DNA of 64,000 nt from Microbacterium oxydans (GCF_026559675.1 NZ_CP092891.1:2542001-2606000), one strand, 5' to 3'. Counted from the stretch's first letter, positions 37,577-45,542 are shown. Made by a program: numbers and translations. Notes: generated by a model from the letters alone, not told the origin.

Positions 37577-37621
37577 ACGATTTCGTCGTGCCCCACAGCT
37601 CCCCCACCGGCGGTCGCGCCC

Positions 37622-37627
37622 TAGCCT
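37622..37627 (+). promoter_or_regulatory. -10 element of the PucR gene (leaderless)
   Basis: TAGCCT followed by seven bases and the GTG at 37635. This gives the regulator its own promoter, apart from the racemase operon. Confidence 0.5.
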
Positions 37628-37634
37628 GGGCCCT

Positions 37635-39311
37635 GTGCTCATGTCCGTGACGACCAGGCCCCGCGCCAGCCTCGGCCGGGTCATCGAAGACCTCGGCAAC
37701 ACCCTGCTCGAGGTGGTGAGCGGTGCGGCCGACGACGACGCCGAGATCGAGACGGTCGTCATCCACGACGTGCTCGATGACGCGATGCCGATGCGCGGGG
37801 CACTCGTGCTCGGTGTCGGGCTGAGCGATCCCGACGAGATCGCCGAGCTCCTGCACACCCTCGCCACCCAGCAGGCGACCGCCCTCGTGCTGCGCGCACC
37901 CGTGCGCACCGAGCAGCCGTTCCGTGATGCGGCCGAGGCCACCGGCATCCCGGTCCTCGCCCTGACTCGCGGCGCGTCCTGGGCGCAGCTGGCGGCCATG
38001 CTGCGGTCGCTCATCGCGGAGGGCGATGTCGGCGAGCAGGGGGCGACGACTCTCGGCGGCATGCCCTCGGGCGATCTGTTCGCCCTCGCCAATGCCATCG
38101 CGACCCTGCTGAACGCACCGGTGACGATCGAGGATCGCAACTCCCGCGTCGTCGCCTTCTCCGGGCGGCAGCATGAGGCCGATCCCGCGCGCATCGAGAC
38201 CGTGCTCGGCCGACAGGTGCCCGAGCGCTTCGCCCGACAGCTGGAGGAGCGCGGGGTCTTCCAGGAGCTGTACCGCAGCGCGGATCCGATCGACGTCGGT
38301 CCGGTGCACAACACCGAGGGGCTGCCCTCCTTCCCGCGCGTCGCCCTGGCCGTGCGCGCCGGTGACGAGATCCTCGGGTCGATCTGGGCCGCGGTCCAGG
38401 AGCCCCTCTCCCCCGACCGCGTGCGCGCGCTGAAGGACTCCGCCGGGCTGGTGGCCCTGCACATGCTGCGGCTGCGCGCCGGCGCCGACGTCGAGCGGCG
38501 CCTGCGGGCCGACCTGCTCGCGACGATCCTCGAGGGCGGGCCCGGGGCGGCGGACGCCACGGCCCGACTGCGCCTGAGCGACCACCGCTGCGTCGTGCTC
38601 GCCCTGTCCGCCGCGGAGGACAGCGACGACGAGCCCTCCGCCGGTGCTCGCGGCATCGCCGAGCGGCAGCGCATCGCCGACGCCTTCGCCGTGCACCTCG
38701 GCGCCGTCTACCTGCGCTCCGCGGTCGCCGTGATCGGCAACGTCGTGTACGCCGTCGTCGGCATCCGTCCGGAGCAGGGCGAGGCCGAGTCCGGAGCGGG
38801 GCACAGCGACGCCGACAGCCGTGCCGCGCGTGTCGCGACCGACTTCCTCGGCCGCCTCGGGGCGACCAGCGAGATCCGCATCGGCGTCGGCACCGTGGCG
38901 GACGATGCGGCCGGCATCCCCTCGTCCCGGGCGAACGCCGACCGTGCGCTCCGTGTGGTCCGCCAGGCGCCGGGGCGGGAGCCCGTCGCCCGGTTCACGG
39001 CGGTGCAGATGGAGGCGCTGCTGGTCGAGCTCGGCGACCTCGTCCGGGCGCGGGGCGACCAGCCGACCGGTCCCGTCGCGCAGCTGCTGGCACAGGACCG
39101 GGAGCGGGGCACGCACCTGGTCGAGACGCTGCGGGCCTGGCTCGACGCGTTCGGGGACGTGGCGGTGGCGGCGGGACGCGTGTACACCCACCCCAACACG
39201 TTCCGATACCGCCTGCGCCGGCTGTCGGAGATCAGCGGACTCGACCTCACCGATCCGGAGGCGCGGTTCTCGGCCATGGTGCAGCTGCGCCTGCTCGTCC
39301 CCGGCGACTGA
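37635..39311 (+). CDS. PucR/CdaR family transcriptional regulator
   Basis: A 558-residue regulator. The N-terminal PucR domain (about 1-130) starts after SLGRVIEDLGNTLLEVVSG; the middle GAF-like/GGDEF-like region follows (SGDLFALANAIATLLNAPVTIEDRNSRVVAFSG). The C-terminal HTH is AAGRVYTHPNTFRYRLRRLSEISGLDL (around 510-540), the PucR signature. Such proteins activate purine, sugar-diacid or amino-acid-derivative catabolism upon sensing a metabolite. Lying on the same strand just after the cluster, it is the best candidate regulator. Start uncertain: GTG 37635 fits the leaderless spacing, ATG 37641 is two codons later. Confidence 0.87.
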   Translation: MLMSVTTRPRASLGRVIEDLGNTLLEVVSGAADDDAEIETVVIHDVLDDAMPMRGALVLGVGLSDPDEIAELLHTLATQQATALVLRAPVRTEQPFRDAAEATGIPVLALTRGASWAQLAAMLRSLIAEGDVGEQGATTLGGMPSGDLFALANAIATLLNAPVTIEDRNSRVVAFSGRQHEADPARIETVLGRQVPERFARQLEERGVFQELYRSADPIDVGPVHNTEGLPSFPRVALAVRAGDEILGSIWAAVQEPLSPDRVRALKDSAGLVALHMLRLRAGADVERRLRADLLATILEGGPGAADATARLRLSDHRCVVLALSAAEDSDDEPSAGARGIAERQRIADAFAVHLGAVYLRSAVAVIGNVVYAVVGIRPEQGEAESGAGHSDADSRAARVATDFLGRLGATSEIRIGVGTVADDAAGIPSSRANADRALRVVRQAPGREPVARFTAVQMEALLVELGDLVRARGDQPTGPVAQLLAQDRERGTHLVETLRAWLDAFGDVAVAAGRVYTHPNTFRYRLRRLSEISGLDLTDPEARFSAMVQLRLLVPGD

Positions 39312-39380
39312 CGCCCACGACGGACAGCGCCCGCCCCGCCCCTCGGCGACGAGGCAGCTGAGGAGACGGGGCCGGCTGAG

Positions 39381-39462
39381 GCTCGTGGCCCGTCGCCGTC
39401 GACACCCGGCGCGTGCGGCTCGTGGCCTCTCCGTCGAGTGCGCGTGATGCCCGCTCGTGGCC
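39381..39462 (+). repeat. Three copies of GCTCGTGGCC
   Basis: Exact 10-mers start at 39381, 39418 and 39453 (spacing 37 and 35) in the 257-bp gap between the PucR and Lrp genes. No function is apparent. Nothing else is seen in 39312-39480. Confidence 0.5.
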
Positions 39463-39514
39463 GACATCCTGCGTATCTGATACTCATTGCATCATGCACA
39501 GGTCATTCAGACCA

Positions 39515-39520
39515 TAGAGT
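39515..39520 (+). promoter_or_regulatory. -10 element of the Lrp/AsnC gene
   Basis: TAGAGT, predicting a transcription start near 39527. A TGCATCATGCA palindrome (39488-39498) covers the expected -35 region. Confidence 0.45.
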
Positions 39521-39527
39521 GAGTTTC

Positions 39528-39548
39528 GATTGATCGATCCGATCAATC
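39528..39548. promoter_or_regulatory. Perfect 21-bp palindromic operator at the Lrp/AsnC transcription start
   Basis: 9-bp arms GATTGATCG and CGATCAATC around a central ATC. It covers the predicted start site, an ideal autorepression position. An in-frame TTG at 39530 lies inside it and is therefore not the likely start codon. Confidence 0.65.
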
Positions 39549-39568
39549 TGAGTGAGACGAAGAAGGCG

Positions 39569-40042
39569 ATGGTGATCGAAATGGCCAACCTCGACGAGAC
39601 CGACCGGAGGATCCTCACGGTCCTCGACGGCGACCCCCGCCGACCCGTCGCGCTGATCGCCCAGGATCTGGGCCTCGCCCGCGGCACCGTGCACGCGCGC
39701 CTCGACCGCCTCGAGTCCGGCGGATACCTGCGCGCGCACAGCTCGCGCATCCTCCCGCAGGCACTGGGCCGAGGTGTTGCGGCCTCGATCCTCGTCGAGC
39801 TCGATCAGCACAAGATCACCGCCGCGATCGATGCGCTCAGCCGCGTTCCCGAGGTGCTGGAGTGCTTCGCGCCGGCCGGCGACACCGACCTGCTGCTGCG
39901 CGTCGTCGCGAAGGACCCCGACGACCTCTACCGCGTCGCCGAGGTGGTCCGCCTGTGCCCCGGCATCCTGCGCACCTCGACGAGCCTGTTCCTGCGCGAG
40001 GTGATCCCCTACCGCGTGAGCGCACTCCTGAACGCGGAGTGA
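39569..40042 (+). CDS. Lrp/AsnC family transcriptional regulator
   Basis: About 157 residues. The HTH is within NLDETDRRILTVLDGDPRRPVALIAQDLGLARGTVHARLDRLESGGYL. The C-terminal RAM ligand-binding domain spans VAASILVELDQHKITAAIDAL to the end, with ECFAPAGDTDLLLRVVAKDPDDLYRV. These proteins sense amino acids and control their metabolism, often including their own gene. AGAAGG (39561-39566) precedes ATG 39569 closely and GTG 39572 at five bases; ATG 39581 would give the common MANLDETD start. The start is therefore uncertain by up to four codons. Given the D-amino-acid cluster immediately upstream, it may help control it. Confidence 0.88.
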   Translation: MVIEMANLDETDRRILTVLDGDPRRPVALIAQDLGLARGTVHARLDRLESGGYLRAHSSRILPQALGRGVAASILVELDQHKITAAIDALSRVPEVLECFAPAGDTDLLLRVVAKDPDDLYRVAEVVRLCPGILRTSTSLFLREVIPYRVSALLNAE

Positions 40043-40064
40043 GGCCGGATCCCGTCGAAACGGC
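40043..40064 (+). repeat. 22-bp direct repeat, copy 1
   Basis: Runs from GGCCGGATCCCG to CGAAACGGC with a T at position 13. Lies between the Lrp stop and the membrane-protein gene. Copy 2 at 41268-41289 differs by one base. Confidence 0.7.
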
Positions 40065-40133
40065 AGGGGCGTCATCACGGACGGCCGTGGTGGACATATC
40101 CCCTGTGACGGCCCTTCACGACAGGAGCGAGAC

Positions 40134-40760
40134 ATGGACACCCCCGACCGACTGGATCTTCTTCTCGAGCGCACCGCACCCGATGCGGTGCACATCGACG
40201 ATGCCCTCACCCGCGACATGGATGCCGTGGCGGCGCTGGCACGCGCACAGGTCGCCGCCGAGCGTCGGCCCGTGCGGCGCATCCCCCGGGTGACCGCGGG
40301 CCTGGGACTCGCCGCGCTGCTCTGCGGCGGGGCCGGAGCCGCCGTCGCCGCCGGCGGATTCGACTGGCTCCCGTGGGCGCAGGATCCCGATGTCGCCTAT
40401 GCCTTCACGCTGCCCAGCGGCCGCGAGTGCGAGGCGCGCATCGTCCTGGAGCAGACGGAGCCGGAGGGCGACTGGGACGCGTTCGTCGCCGACGTCGGTG
40501 CCCTCACGATCGACCCGGCGGTCGTCGACCGACGTGCGGACGAGATCCGTTCCGACCCGCATGCCATCATCCAGGTGCTCGGCGCGGACGGCTCGTGGCA
40601 GGATCCGCAGCCGGGCGTCGAGCCGACCGACGACGACTGGTCCGCGACCGCGCACTACGTCGTGCTGGGGGAGGCGACGAACCGGCTCTCGGCGGCGGCC
40701 GGGATCGACGGCTGGTGGACCTCGGATGCTCAGCTGCTGTGCGAGGCCGTGACCCCGTGA
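40134..40760 (+). CDS. Membrane protein upstream of an ECF sigma factor (possible anti-sigma or sensor)
   Basis: A 208-residue protein of unknown family. Residues 1-52 are polar and probably cytoplasmic, 53-75 form one transmembrane helix (VTAGLGLAALLCGGAGAAVAAGG), and 76-208 an acidic extracytoplasmic domain with two Cys (REC and LLC). There is no HxxxCxxC zinc anti-sigma motif. Its stop overlaps the GTG of the sigma factor gene by 4 bp, so the two are coupled. This context and topology suggest an anti-sigma factor or sensor for that sigma, but the order (membrane protein first) is reverse to the usual one. Inference only. Confidence 0.7.
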   Translation: MDTPDRLDLLLERTAPDAVHIDDALTRDMDAVAALARAQVAAERRPVRRIPRVTAGLGLAALLCGGAGAAVAAGGFDWLPWAQDPDVAYAFTLPSGRECEARIVLEQTEPEGDWDAFVADVGALTIDPAVVDRRADEIRSDPHAIIQVLGADGSWQDPQPGVEPTDDDWSATAHYVVLGEATNRLSAAAGIDGWWTSDAQLLCEAVTP

Positions 40761-41257
40761 ACGCGTCCATCCGCACACAGAAGCTCCTGACCGCGGCGCT
40801 GCGGGAGTCCAACGGCGACATCCTTCGCTATCTGCAGCGCCGCGTCGGACCCGTCGACGCTCCCGACCTGTTCGGCGAGACGCTCCTGATCGCGTGGCGC
40901 CGCGTCGACGACCTGCCCGAGAATCCGCTCGAGACGCGGATGTGGCTGTTCGGACTCGCCCGAGGCACGCTGCAGAACCACGCGCGGGGCGAGCGTCGGC
41001 GCGCGGCCCTGGCCGACCGGATCCGTGCCCACATGCCGCGGGTGTCGGACACCCCCGCGGCCGACGAGGGCGACGAGGTGCGCGACGCGCTCAGCCGCCT
41101 CCGCCCGGAGCTCGCGGAGATCGTCCAGCTCGTGCATTGGGACGGGTTCCGGATCGGAGAGGCCGCCGAGATCGTCGGCGTTCCCGCCGCGACGGCACGC
41201 TCGCGCTACGCCCGCGCCAAGCAGGAGTTGCGGGCGGCACTCGGCGCGCTCGCCTGA
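40757..41257 (+). CDS. ECF-type RNA polymerase sigma factor
   Basis: A 166-residue sigma-70-family protein with only regions 2 and 4. Region 2 resembles ILRYLQRRVGPVDAPDLFGETLLIAWRRVDDLPENPLETRMWLFGLARGTLQNHARGERRR (residues 22-82). Region 4 is LSRLRPELAEIVQLVHWDGFRIGEAAEIVGVPAATARSRYARAKQELR, where the HTH recognition helix is AATARSRYARAK. GTG at 40757 overlaps the upstream stop (GTGA). It directs RNA polymerase to a stress or envelope regulon not identifiable here. Confidence 0.88.
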   Translation: MNASIRTQKLLTAALRESNGDILRYLQRRVGPVDAPDLFGETLLIAWRRVDDLPENPLETRMWLFGLARGTLQNHARGERRRAALADRIRAHMPRVSDTPAADEGDEVRDALSRLRPELAEIVQLVHWDGFRIGEAAEIVGVPAATARSRYARAKQELRAALGALA

Positions 41258-41267
41258 GCGCGCCGAC

Positions 41268-41289
41268 GGCCGGATCCCGCCGAAACGGC
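41268..41289 (+). repeat. 22-bp direct repeat, copy 2
   Basis: Same sequence as 40043-40064 except C at position 13. Lies between the sigma stop (41257) and the ispE stop (41297). May fold weakly and could act in termination. Confidence 0.7.
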
Positions 41290-41296
41290 GTCCGCG

Positions 41297-42229
41297 TCAG
41301 CCGATGATGCGGGCGCCGGGGACGGGACCGTGCACGTGCAGCGGGTCGAGTCCGGTCTCCCGCAGCGAGGACTGCACGTCCTGCGCCGTCTCGGGGTCGG
41401 GACACAGCAGCGCCACCGTGGGGCCGGAACCGGAGACGATGCCCTGGAGCGCGCCGGCAGCGACGCCCTGGGCGATCGTCTGGGCGAGGTCGGGCCGCTC
41501 GTACAGGGCCGCGGCCTGCAGGTCGTTGAACAGCGTCTCCGCGAGCTGCACCGGGTCGCCCGACCGGAGCGCCTGCAGCACCGGGATCGGCACGTCGAGC
41601 GACAGCGGCGGGTCGTCGGCGAGGGCGCCCTCCTCCTCGCGCAGCAGGTCGAGGCGCTCGTAGACCACGGGCGTCGACAGGCCCTGATCGCTGGGCACGA
41701 GGATCCAGTCGAAGCGCCCCCGCGCGAGCGCCGGGTTGAGCTGATCCCCGCGGCCGGTGCCGACCGCCGTGCCGCCGTGCAGCGCGAACGGCACATCGGC
41801 GCCGAGGCGCGCGGCGAGGTCGTGCAGGCGCGCCGGCGAGAGGCCCGTCCCCCACAGCGCGTCGCAGGCGACCAGGGCGGCCGCGGCATCCGCCGACCCT
41901 CCGCCCATGCCGCCCGCCACGGGGACGCTCTTGCGGATCTCGAGCGCGACGCCGCCCCGGTGGTCGGCGGCCACCGCGAGCAGCTTGGCCGCGCGCATCG
42001 CGAGGTTGCGATCATCGAGCGGGACCGAGCCGATGTCCTCCACCCCGGAGACGGTCACGGAGAAGTCGTCGGCCGGGCGCGCGATCACGTCCTCGTAGAG
42101 GGACACCGCCTGGAAGACCGTGGCCAGCGCGTGATAGCCGTCGTCGTGCCGCCCGCCGACCCCGAGGAAGACGTTGATCTTCCCCGGGGCGCGCACGTGC
42201 ACGGAGTCGGTGAACGCGGCATGGCTCAT
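41297..42229 (-). CDS. ispE: 4-(cytidine-5'-diphospho)-2-C-methyl-D-erythritol kinase IspE
   Basis: A 310-residue GHMP kinase of the MEP isoprenoid pathway, phosphorylating CDP-methylerythritol in the cytoplasm. N-terminal VHVRAPGKINVFLGVGGRHDDGYHAL is typical, the ATP-binding GHMP motif is SVPVAGGMGGGSADAAAAL (about 103-122), and the C-terminal GIVSGSGPTVALLC closes the fold. It lies downstream of ksgA as in most actinobacteria, separated here by an aldo/keto reductase gene 7 bp upstream. Essential housekeeping gene. Confidence 0.95.
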   Translation of the reverse strand: MSHAAFTDSVHVRAPGKINVFLGVGGRHDDGYHALATVFQAVSLYEDVIARPADDFSVTVSGVEDIGSVPLDDRNLAMRAAKLLAVAADHRGGVALEIRKSVPVAGGMGGGSADAAAALVACDALWGTGLSPARLHDLAARLGADVPFALHGGTAVGTGRGDQLNPALARGRFDWILVPSDQGLSTPVVYERLDLLREEEGALADDPPLSLDVPIPVLQALRSGDPVQLAETLFNDLQAAALYERPDLAQTIAQGVAAGALQGIVSGSGPTVALLCPDPETAQDVQSSLRETGLDPLHVHGPVPGARIIG

Positions 42230-42236
42230 GATCGGG

Positions 42237-43304
42237 TCACAGCTCCGAGGACTTCGCCCACAGGTTCACGTCGATGGCACCCGCGAGCTCGTCGATGCGG
42301 GCGAGCTCCTCGGAGGTGAAGTCGGGACCGTTCACGGCGGCGATGTTCTCGTCCAGCTGCTCCGGGCGCGAGGCCCCGATCAGCGCGGATGCGACCACGG
42401 GGTTGCGCAGCGTCCACTGCAGCGCCAGCTGCGCCAGCGACTGACCGCGGCCCTGCGCGACCTCGTTCAGCGAACGCAGGGTCTGCACGGCCTCATCCGT
42501 GAGGCGGCCGTCCGGCAGCGAGCCGCGCTTCTGCGCGCGCTCGGCCGTGCCGTCGCCGAGGTACTTGTCGGTCAGCAGGCCCTGTGCCAGCGGGGTGAAG
42601 GCGATGGCACCCAGGCCGGACTGCTCGAGGGTGTCGGTCAGGCCGTCCTCGACCCAGCGGTTCAGGATCGAGTAGGCCGGCTGGTGGATGACGAGCGGCG
42701 TGCAGAGATCCTTCGCGACGGCCACGGCCTCCGCGGTGCGCTCGGCGCTGTAGGAGGAGATGCCGACGTAGAGGGCCTTGCCCTGACGCACGAGCGTGTC
42801 GAGCGCGCCGACCGTCTCGGCGATCGGGGTGACCGGGTCGACCCGGTGCGAGTAGAAGATGTCGACGTAGTCGAGGCCCATCCGCGTCAGCGACTGCTCG
42901 GCGCTGGCGAGGATGTACTTGCGGCTCGCGAAGTCGCCGTAGGGGCCGGGCCACATGTCCCAGCCGGCCTTCGACGAGATGATCAGCTCGTCGCGGTACG
43001 GACGGAGGTCCTCGGCGAAGATGCGCCCGAAGTTCTTCTCGGCCGAGCCGTAGGGCGGGCCGTAGTTGTTCGCCAGGTCGAAGTGGGTGATGCCGCGGTC
43101 GAACGCGTGGCGCAGCAGTGCGCGCTGGTTGTCGAGCGGGATGTTGTCGCCGAAGTTCCACCACAGCCCGAGCGAGATCGGGGGCAGGTAGAGGCCGGAC
43201 GTGCCGACCTGGCGGTAGGCGAACTGCTGATAGCGGCTCTCGTCCGCCGCATACGGACGGTGCAGCTCGGGGACATCGGGGCGGAAGCGGGGGGACTCGG
43301 TCAC
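42237..43304 (-). CDS. Aldo/keto reductase, YghZ/GprA-like (L-glyceraldehyde 3-phosphate reductase type)
   Basis: A 355-residue NADPH-dependent oxidoreductase with a TIM-barrel fold. Family marks: YRQVGTSGLYLPPISLGLWWNFGD, FDLANNYGPPYGSAEKNFG (with catalytic Asp and Tyr), YVDIFYSHRVDP, and the cofactor region IGASRPEQLDENIAAV. The long N-terminal DESRYQQFAYR is characteristic of the YghZ/AKR14 group, which detoxifies aldehydes such as methylglyoxal. The GTG start has a -10 six bases upstream. Inserted between ksgA and ispE. Confidence 0.9.
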   Translation of the reverse strand: MTESPRFRPDVPELHRPYAADESRYQQFAYRQVGTSGLYLPPISLGLWWNFGDNIPLDNQRALLRHAFDRGITHFDLANNYGPPYGSAEKNFGRIFAEDLRPYRDELIISSKAGWDMWPGPYGDFASRKYILASAEQSLTRMGLDYVDIFYSHRVDPVTPIAETVGALDTLVRQGKALYVGISSYSAERTAEAVAVAKDLCTPLVIHQPAYSILNRWVEDGLTDTLEQSGLGAIAFTPLAQGLLTDKYLGDGTAERAQKRGSLPDGRLTDEAVQTLRSLNEVAQGRGQSLAQLALQWTLRNPVVASALIGASRPEQLDENIAAVNGPDFTSEELARIDELAGAIDVNLWAKSSEL

Positions 43305-43310
43305 GGTGCC

Positions 43311-43316
43311 AGGTTA
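43311..43316 (-). promoter_or_regulatory. -10 element of the aldo/keto reductase gene (leaderless)
   Basis: TAACCT on the minus strand, six bases from the GTG at 43304. Its TAA is also the ksgA stop codon. Confidence 0.55.
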
Positions 43317-44201
43317 CTGGGTGGGAGCGACGTCGTCGGTGAGTGCGTCGGCTGCGGCCACGGCCGCGTGCTGGGCGATGCGCTGGTAGTCGTCGACCGT
43401 GAGGTCCTCACCCCGGGCCGTCGGGGCGACGCCGGCGGCGATCAGCACCGCGGAGGCCGCGGCGGAGCTGCCGAAGATGCCGGACAGCGCCTGACGGAGC
43501 ATCTTGCGGCGCTGGTTGAACGCCGCGTCGACGATCTGGAAGGTGCGACGCCGCTCCTCCTCCGTGCCGCGCTCCCCCTCGGAGCGGTCGAAGCCGACGA
43601 GCAGGCTGTCGACGTTCGGGACCGGCCAGAACACCTGGCGGGACACGGTGCCGGAGAGCTTCCACTCCCCGTACCAGGCGGCCTTGACGCTGGGCGAGCC
43701 GTAGATCTTCGAGCCGGGCTTCGCGGCCAGCCGCTCGGCGACCTCGGCCTGGACCATCACGACGCCGCGCTGCAGGTACGCGAAGTTCTCCAGGAAGTGC
43801 AGCAGCACCGGCACCGAGACGTTGTAGGGCAGGTTCGCCACCAGCACGGTGGGCTCACCCGGGAGCTCGGTGATGCGCAGCGCATCCGCGTCGACGACCG
43901 TGAGCCGGTCGGCCTCGACGCCGTGCTCCGCGGCGGTCTGCGCCAGGCGGGCGGCGAGTCGGTGATCGATCTCGACGGCGGTGACGGACGCCCCGGTCTC
44001 GAGGATCGCGAGGGTCAGGGAACCGAGCCCGGGACCGACCTCGACCACGCGCTCGCTCGGCTGCACGCGGGCGGCCTGCACGATCTTGCGGACGGTGTTC
44101 GCGTCCGTGACGAAGTTCTGGCCGAGCTTCTTCGTGGGGGTGACGTCGAGCTCGGCGGCGAGGCGGCGGATCTCGGTGGCGCCGAGCAGGGTGACGGTCA
44201 T
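43314..44201 (-). CDS. rsmA: 16S rRNA (A1518/A1519) dimethyltransferase RsmA
   Basis: A 295-residue SAM-dependent enzyme dimethylating two adjacent adenosines of the 3' 16S rRNA helix. KKLGQNFVTDANTVRKIV opens the protein; the SAM loop is VEVGPGLGSLTLAI (near 53-66), AVEIDHRLAARL follows, and the catalytic motif IV is ANLPYNVSVP. The C-terminal domain includes VDAAFNQRRKMLRQAL. ATG 44201 is directly preceded by GGGGGG. Also named ksgA. It is divergent to an MFS gene, with 54 bp between them. Confidence 0.95.
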   Translation of the reverse strand: MTVTLLGATEIRRLAAELDVTPTKKLGQNFVTDANTVRKIVQAARVQPSERVVEVGPGLGSLTLAILETGASVTAVEIDHRLAARLAQTAAEHGVEADRLTVVDADALRITELPGEPTVLVANLPYNVSVPVLLHFLENFAYLQRGVVMVQAEVAERLAAKPGSKIYGSPSVKAAWYGEWKLSGTVSRQVFWPVPNVDSLLVGFDRSEGERGTEEERRRTFQIVDAAFNQRRKMLRQALSGIFGSSAAASAVLIAAGVAPTARGEDLTVDDYQRIAQHAAVAAADALTDDVAPTQ

Positions 44202-44243
44202 CCCCCCATTCTCCCCCACTCCTCCGATGTCCCCCGCCGTCAG

Positions 44244-44249
44244 TAGTCT
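44244..44249 (+). promoter_or_regulatory. -10 element of the MFS gene (leaderless)
   Basis: TAGTCT followed by six bases and the GTG at 44256. Confidence 0.55.
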
Positions 44250-44255
44250 TCTCTG

Positions 44256-45542
44256 GTGCCCTCCCTCGGTGAACTCGTCGCGCCCCGCCGTCTGGGCCGT
44301 GACTTCCGCTGGCTGCTCGCGTCGTCGTGGACGAGCAACGTGGGTGACGGCGTCGCACTCGCGGCCGCTCCCCTGCTGATCGCCTCGATGACCTCGTCGC
44401 CGATCCTGGTGGCCGCCGGCGCGATCCTGCAGTTCCTCCCCTGGCTGCTCTTCGGACTGCATGCGGGCGCGATCGCCGATCGGTTCGACCGTCGGAGACT
44501 CGTCATGTTCGCGAACGCGGCGCGGGCCGTCGTCCTCATCGCGCTCTGCGTGTTCCTCGTGACGGGCGTCGCCAACATCTGGATCGTGCTCGCGGTCGCC
44601 TTCCTCTACGGCACGGCGGAGGTGTTCGTCGACACGGCGGGCAGCACGCTGCTGCCGATGCTCGTGAAGCCGGCCGACCTCGGCCTCGGCAACGCCCGCC
44701 TGCAGGCCGGCTACCTGGTGGCGAACCAGTTCGCCGGTCCGCCCCTGGGCGCGTTCCTGTTCGCGGCCGGCACCGCCTGGCCGTTCCTGCTCGAGGTCGT
44801 GTGCGTGAGCTTCGCCGTGGTGCTGATCTCGCGCATGGCGAAGACGCCCGTCCCGCCTCGGGAGACCGATGCGCACGCGCCCGTGCACACCGACATCGCC
44901 GAGGGCCTCCGCTGGCTGTGGCGCAACCCGCCGGTGCGGATGCTCGTGCTCATCATCCTGGTGTTCAACGTGACCTGGGCGGCGCCGTGGGGTGTGCTCG
45001 TCCTGTATGCGACCGAGCACCTGCACATGGGCGCTGTCGGGTACGGGGCTCTCACCACGGCGTCGGCGGCGGGCGGCATCCTCGCCACGTTCAGCTTCGG
45101 CTGGCTGGAGCGGCACGTGTCGTTCGCGACGCTGATGCGCATCGTCCTGTCGCTCGAAGTGCTCATGCACCTGTCGTTCGCGCTCACCACCACGGGCTGG
45201 GTCGCCCTGGTGATCATGTTCTTCTTCGGCGCGTACGCGTTCGTGTGGGGCACGATCTCCACGACCGTGCGGCAGCGACTCGTCCCCGCCGAGCTGCAGG
45301 GCCGCGTCGCGTCCGTGAACATGGTCGGGGTCTTCGGCGGCATGGTGATCGGGCAGGCGCTCGGCGGCGTGATCGCCCAGGTGTGGGGGCTCACCGCGCC
45401 GTGGTGGTTCGCCTTCGTAGGCGCGGCGCTCACCCTGCTGCTGGTGTGGAAGCCGATCTCGCAGATCGTGTCGGCCAAGCCGGTCGCCGAGACCGGGCCG
45501 GAAGACGTGCAACCCGAGAGTCAGTCGGCGAACGAACCGTAG
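44256..45542 (+). CDS. MFS transporter (EntS-like exporter)
   Basis: A 428-residue major-facilitator protein with about twelve transmembrane helices. The motif A-like loop between helices 2 and 3 is GAIADRFDRRRLVMFANAA. SWTSNVGDGVALAAAPLLIASMT begins helix 1, typical of the EntS/MFS_3 group of small-molecule exporters. The central cytoplasmic loop is about 190-225. Substrate unknown. GTG 44256 fits the leaderless promoter. The last 22 bp overlap the convergent tatD. It occupies the place where rpfB stands in mycobacteria. Confidence 0.88.
   Translation: MPSLGELVAPRRLGRDFRWLLASSWTSNVGDGVALAAAPLLIASMTSSPILVAAGAILQFLPWLLFGLHAGAIADRFDRRRLVMFANAARAVVLIALCVFLVTGVANIWIVLAVAFLYGTAEVFVDTAGSTLLPMLVKPADLGLGNARLQAGYLVANQFAGPPLGAFLFAAGTAWPFLLEVVCVSFAVVLISRMAKTPVPPRETDAHAPVHTDIAEGLRWLWRNPPVRMLVLIILVFNVTWAAPWGVLVLYATEHLHMGAVGYGALTTASAAGGILATFSFGWLERHVSFATLMRIVLSLEVLMHLSFALTTTGWVALVIMFFFGAYAFVWGTISTTVRQRLVPAELQGRVASVNMVGVFGGMVIGQALGGVIAQVWGLTAPWWFAFVGAALTLLLVWKPISQIVSAKPVAETGPEDVQPESQSANEP

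Noticed and set aside
39530..39568. Start of the Lrp/AsnC gene at TTG 39530
   Set aside because: The codon lies in a perfect palindrome near the predicted transcription start and adds residues not typical of the family.
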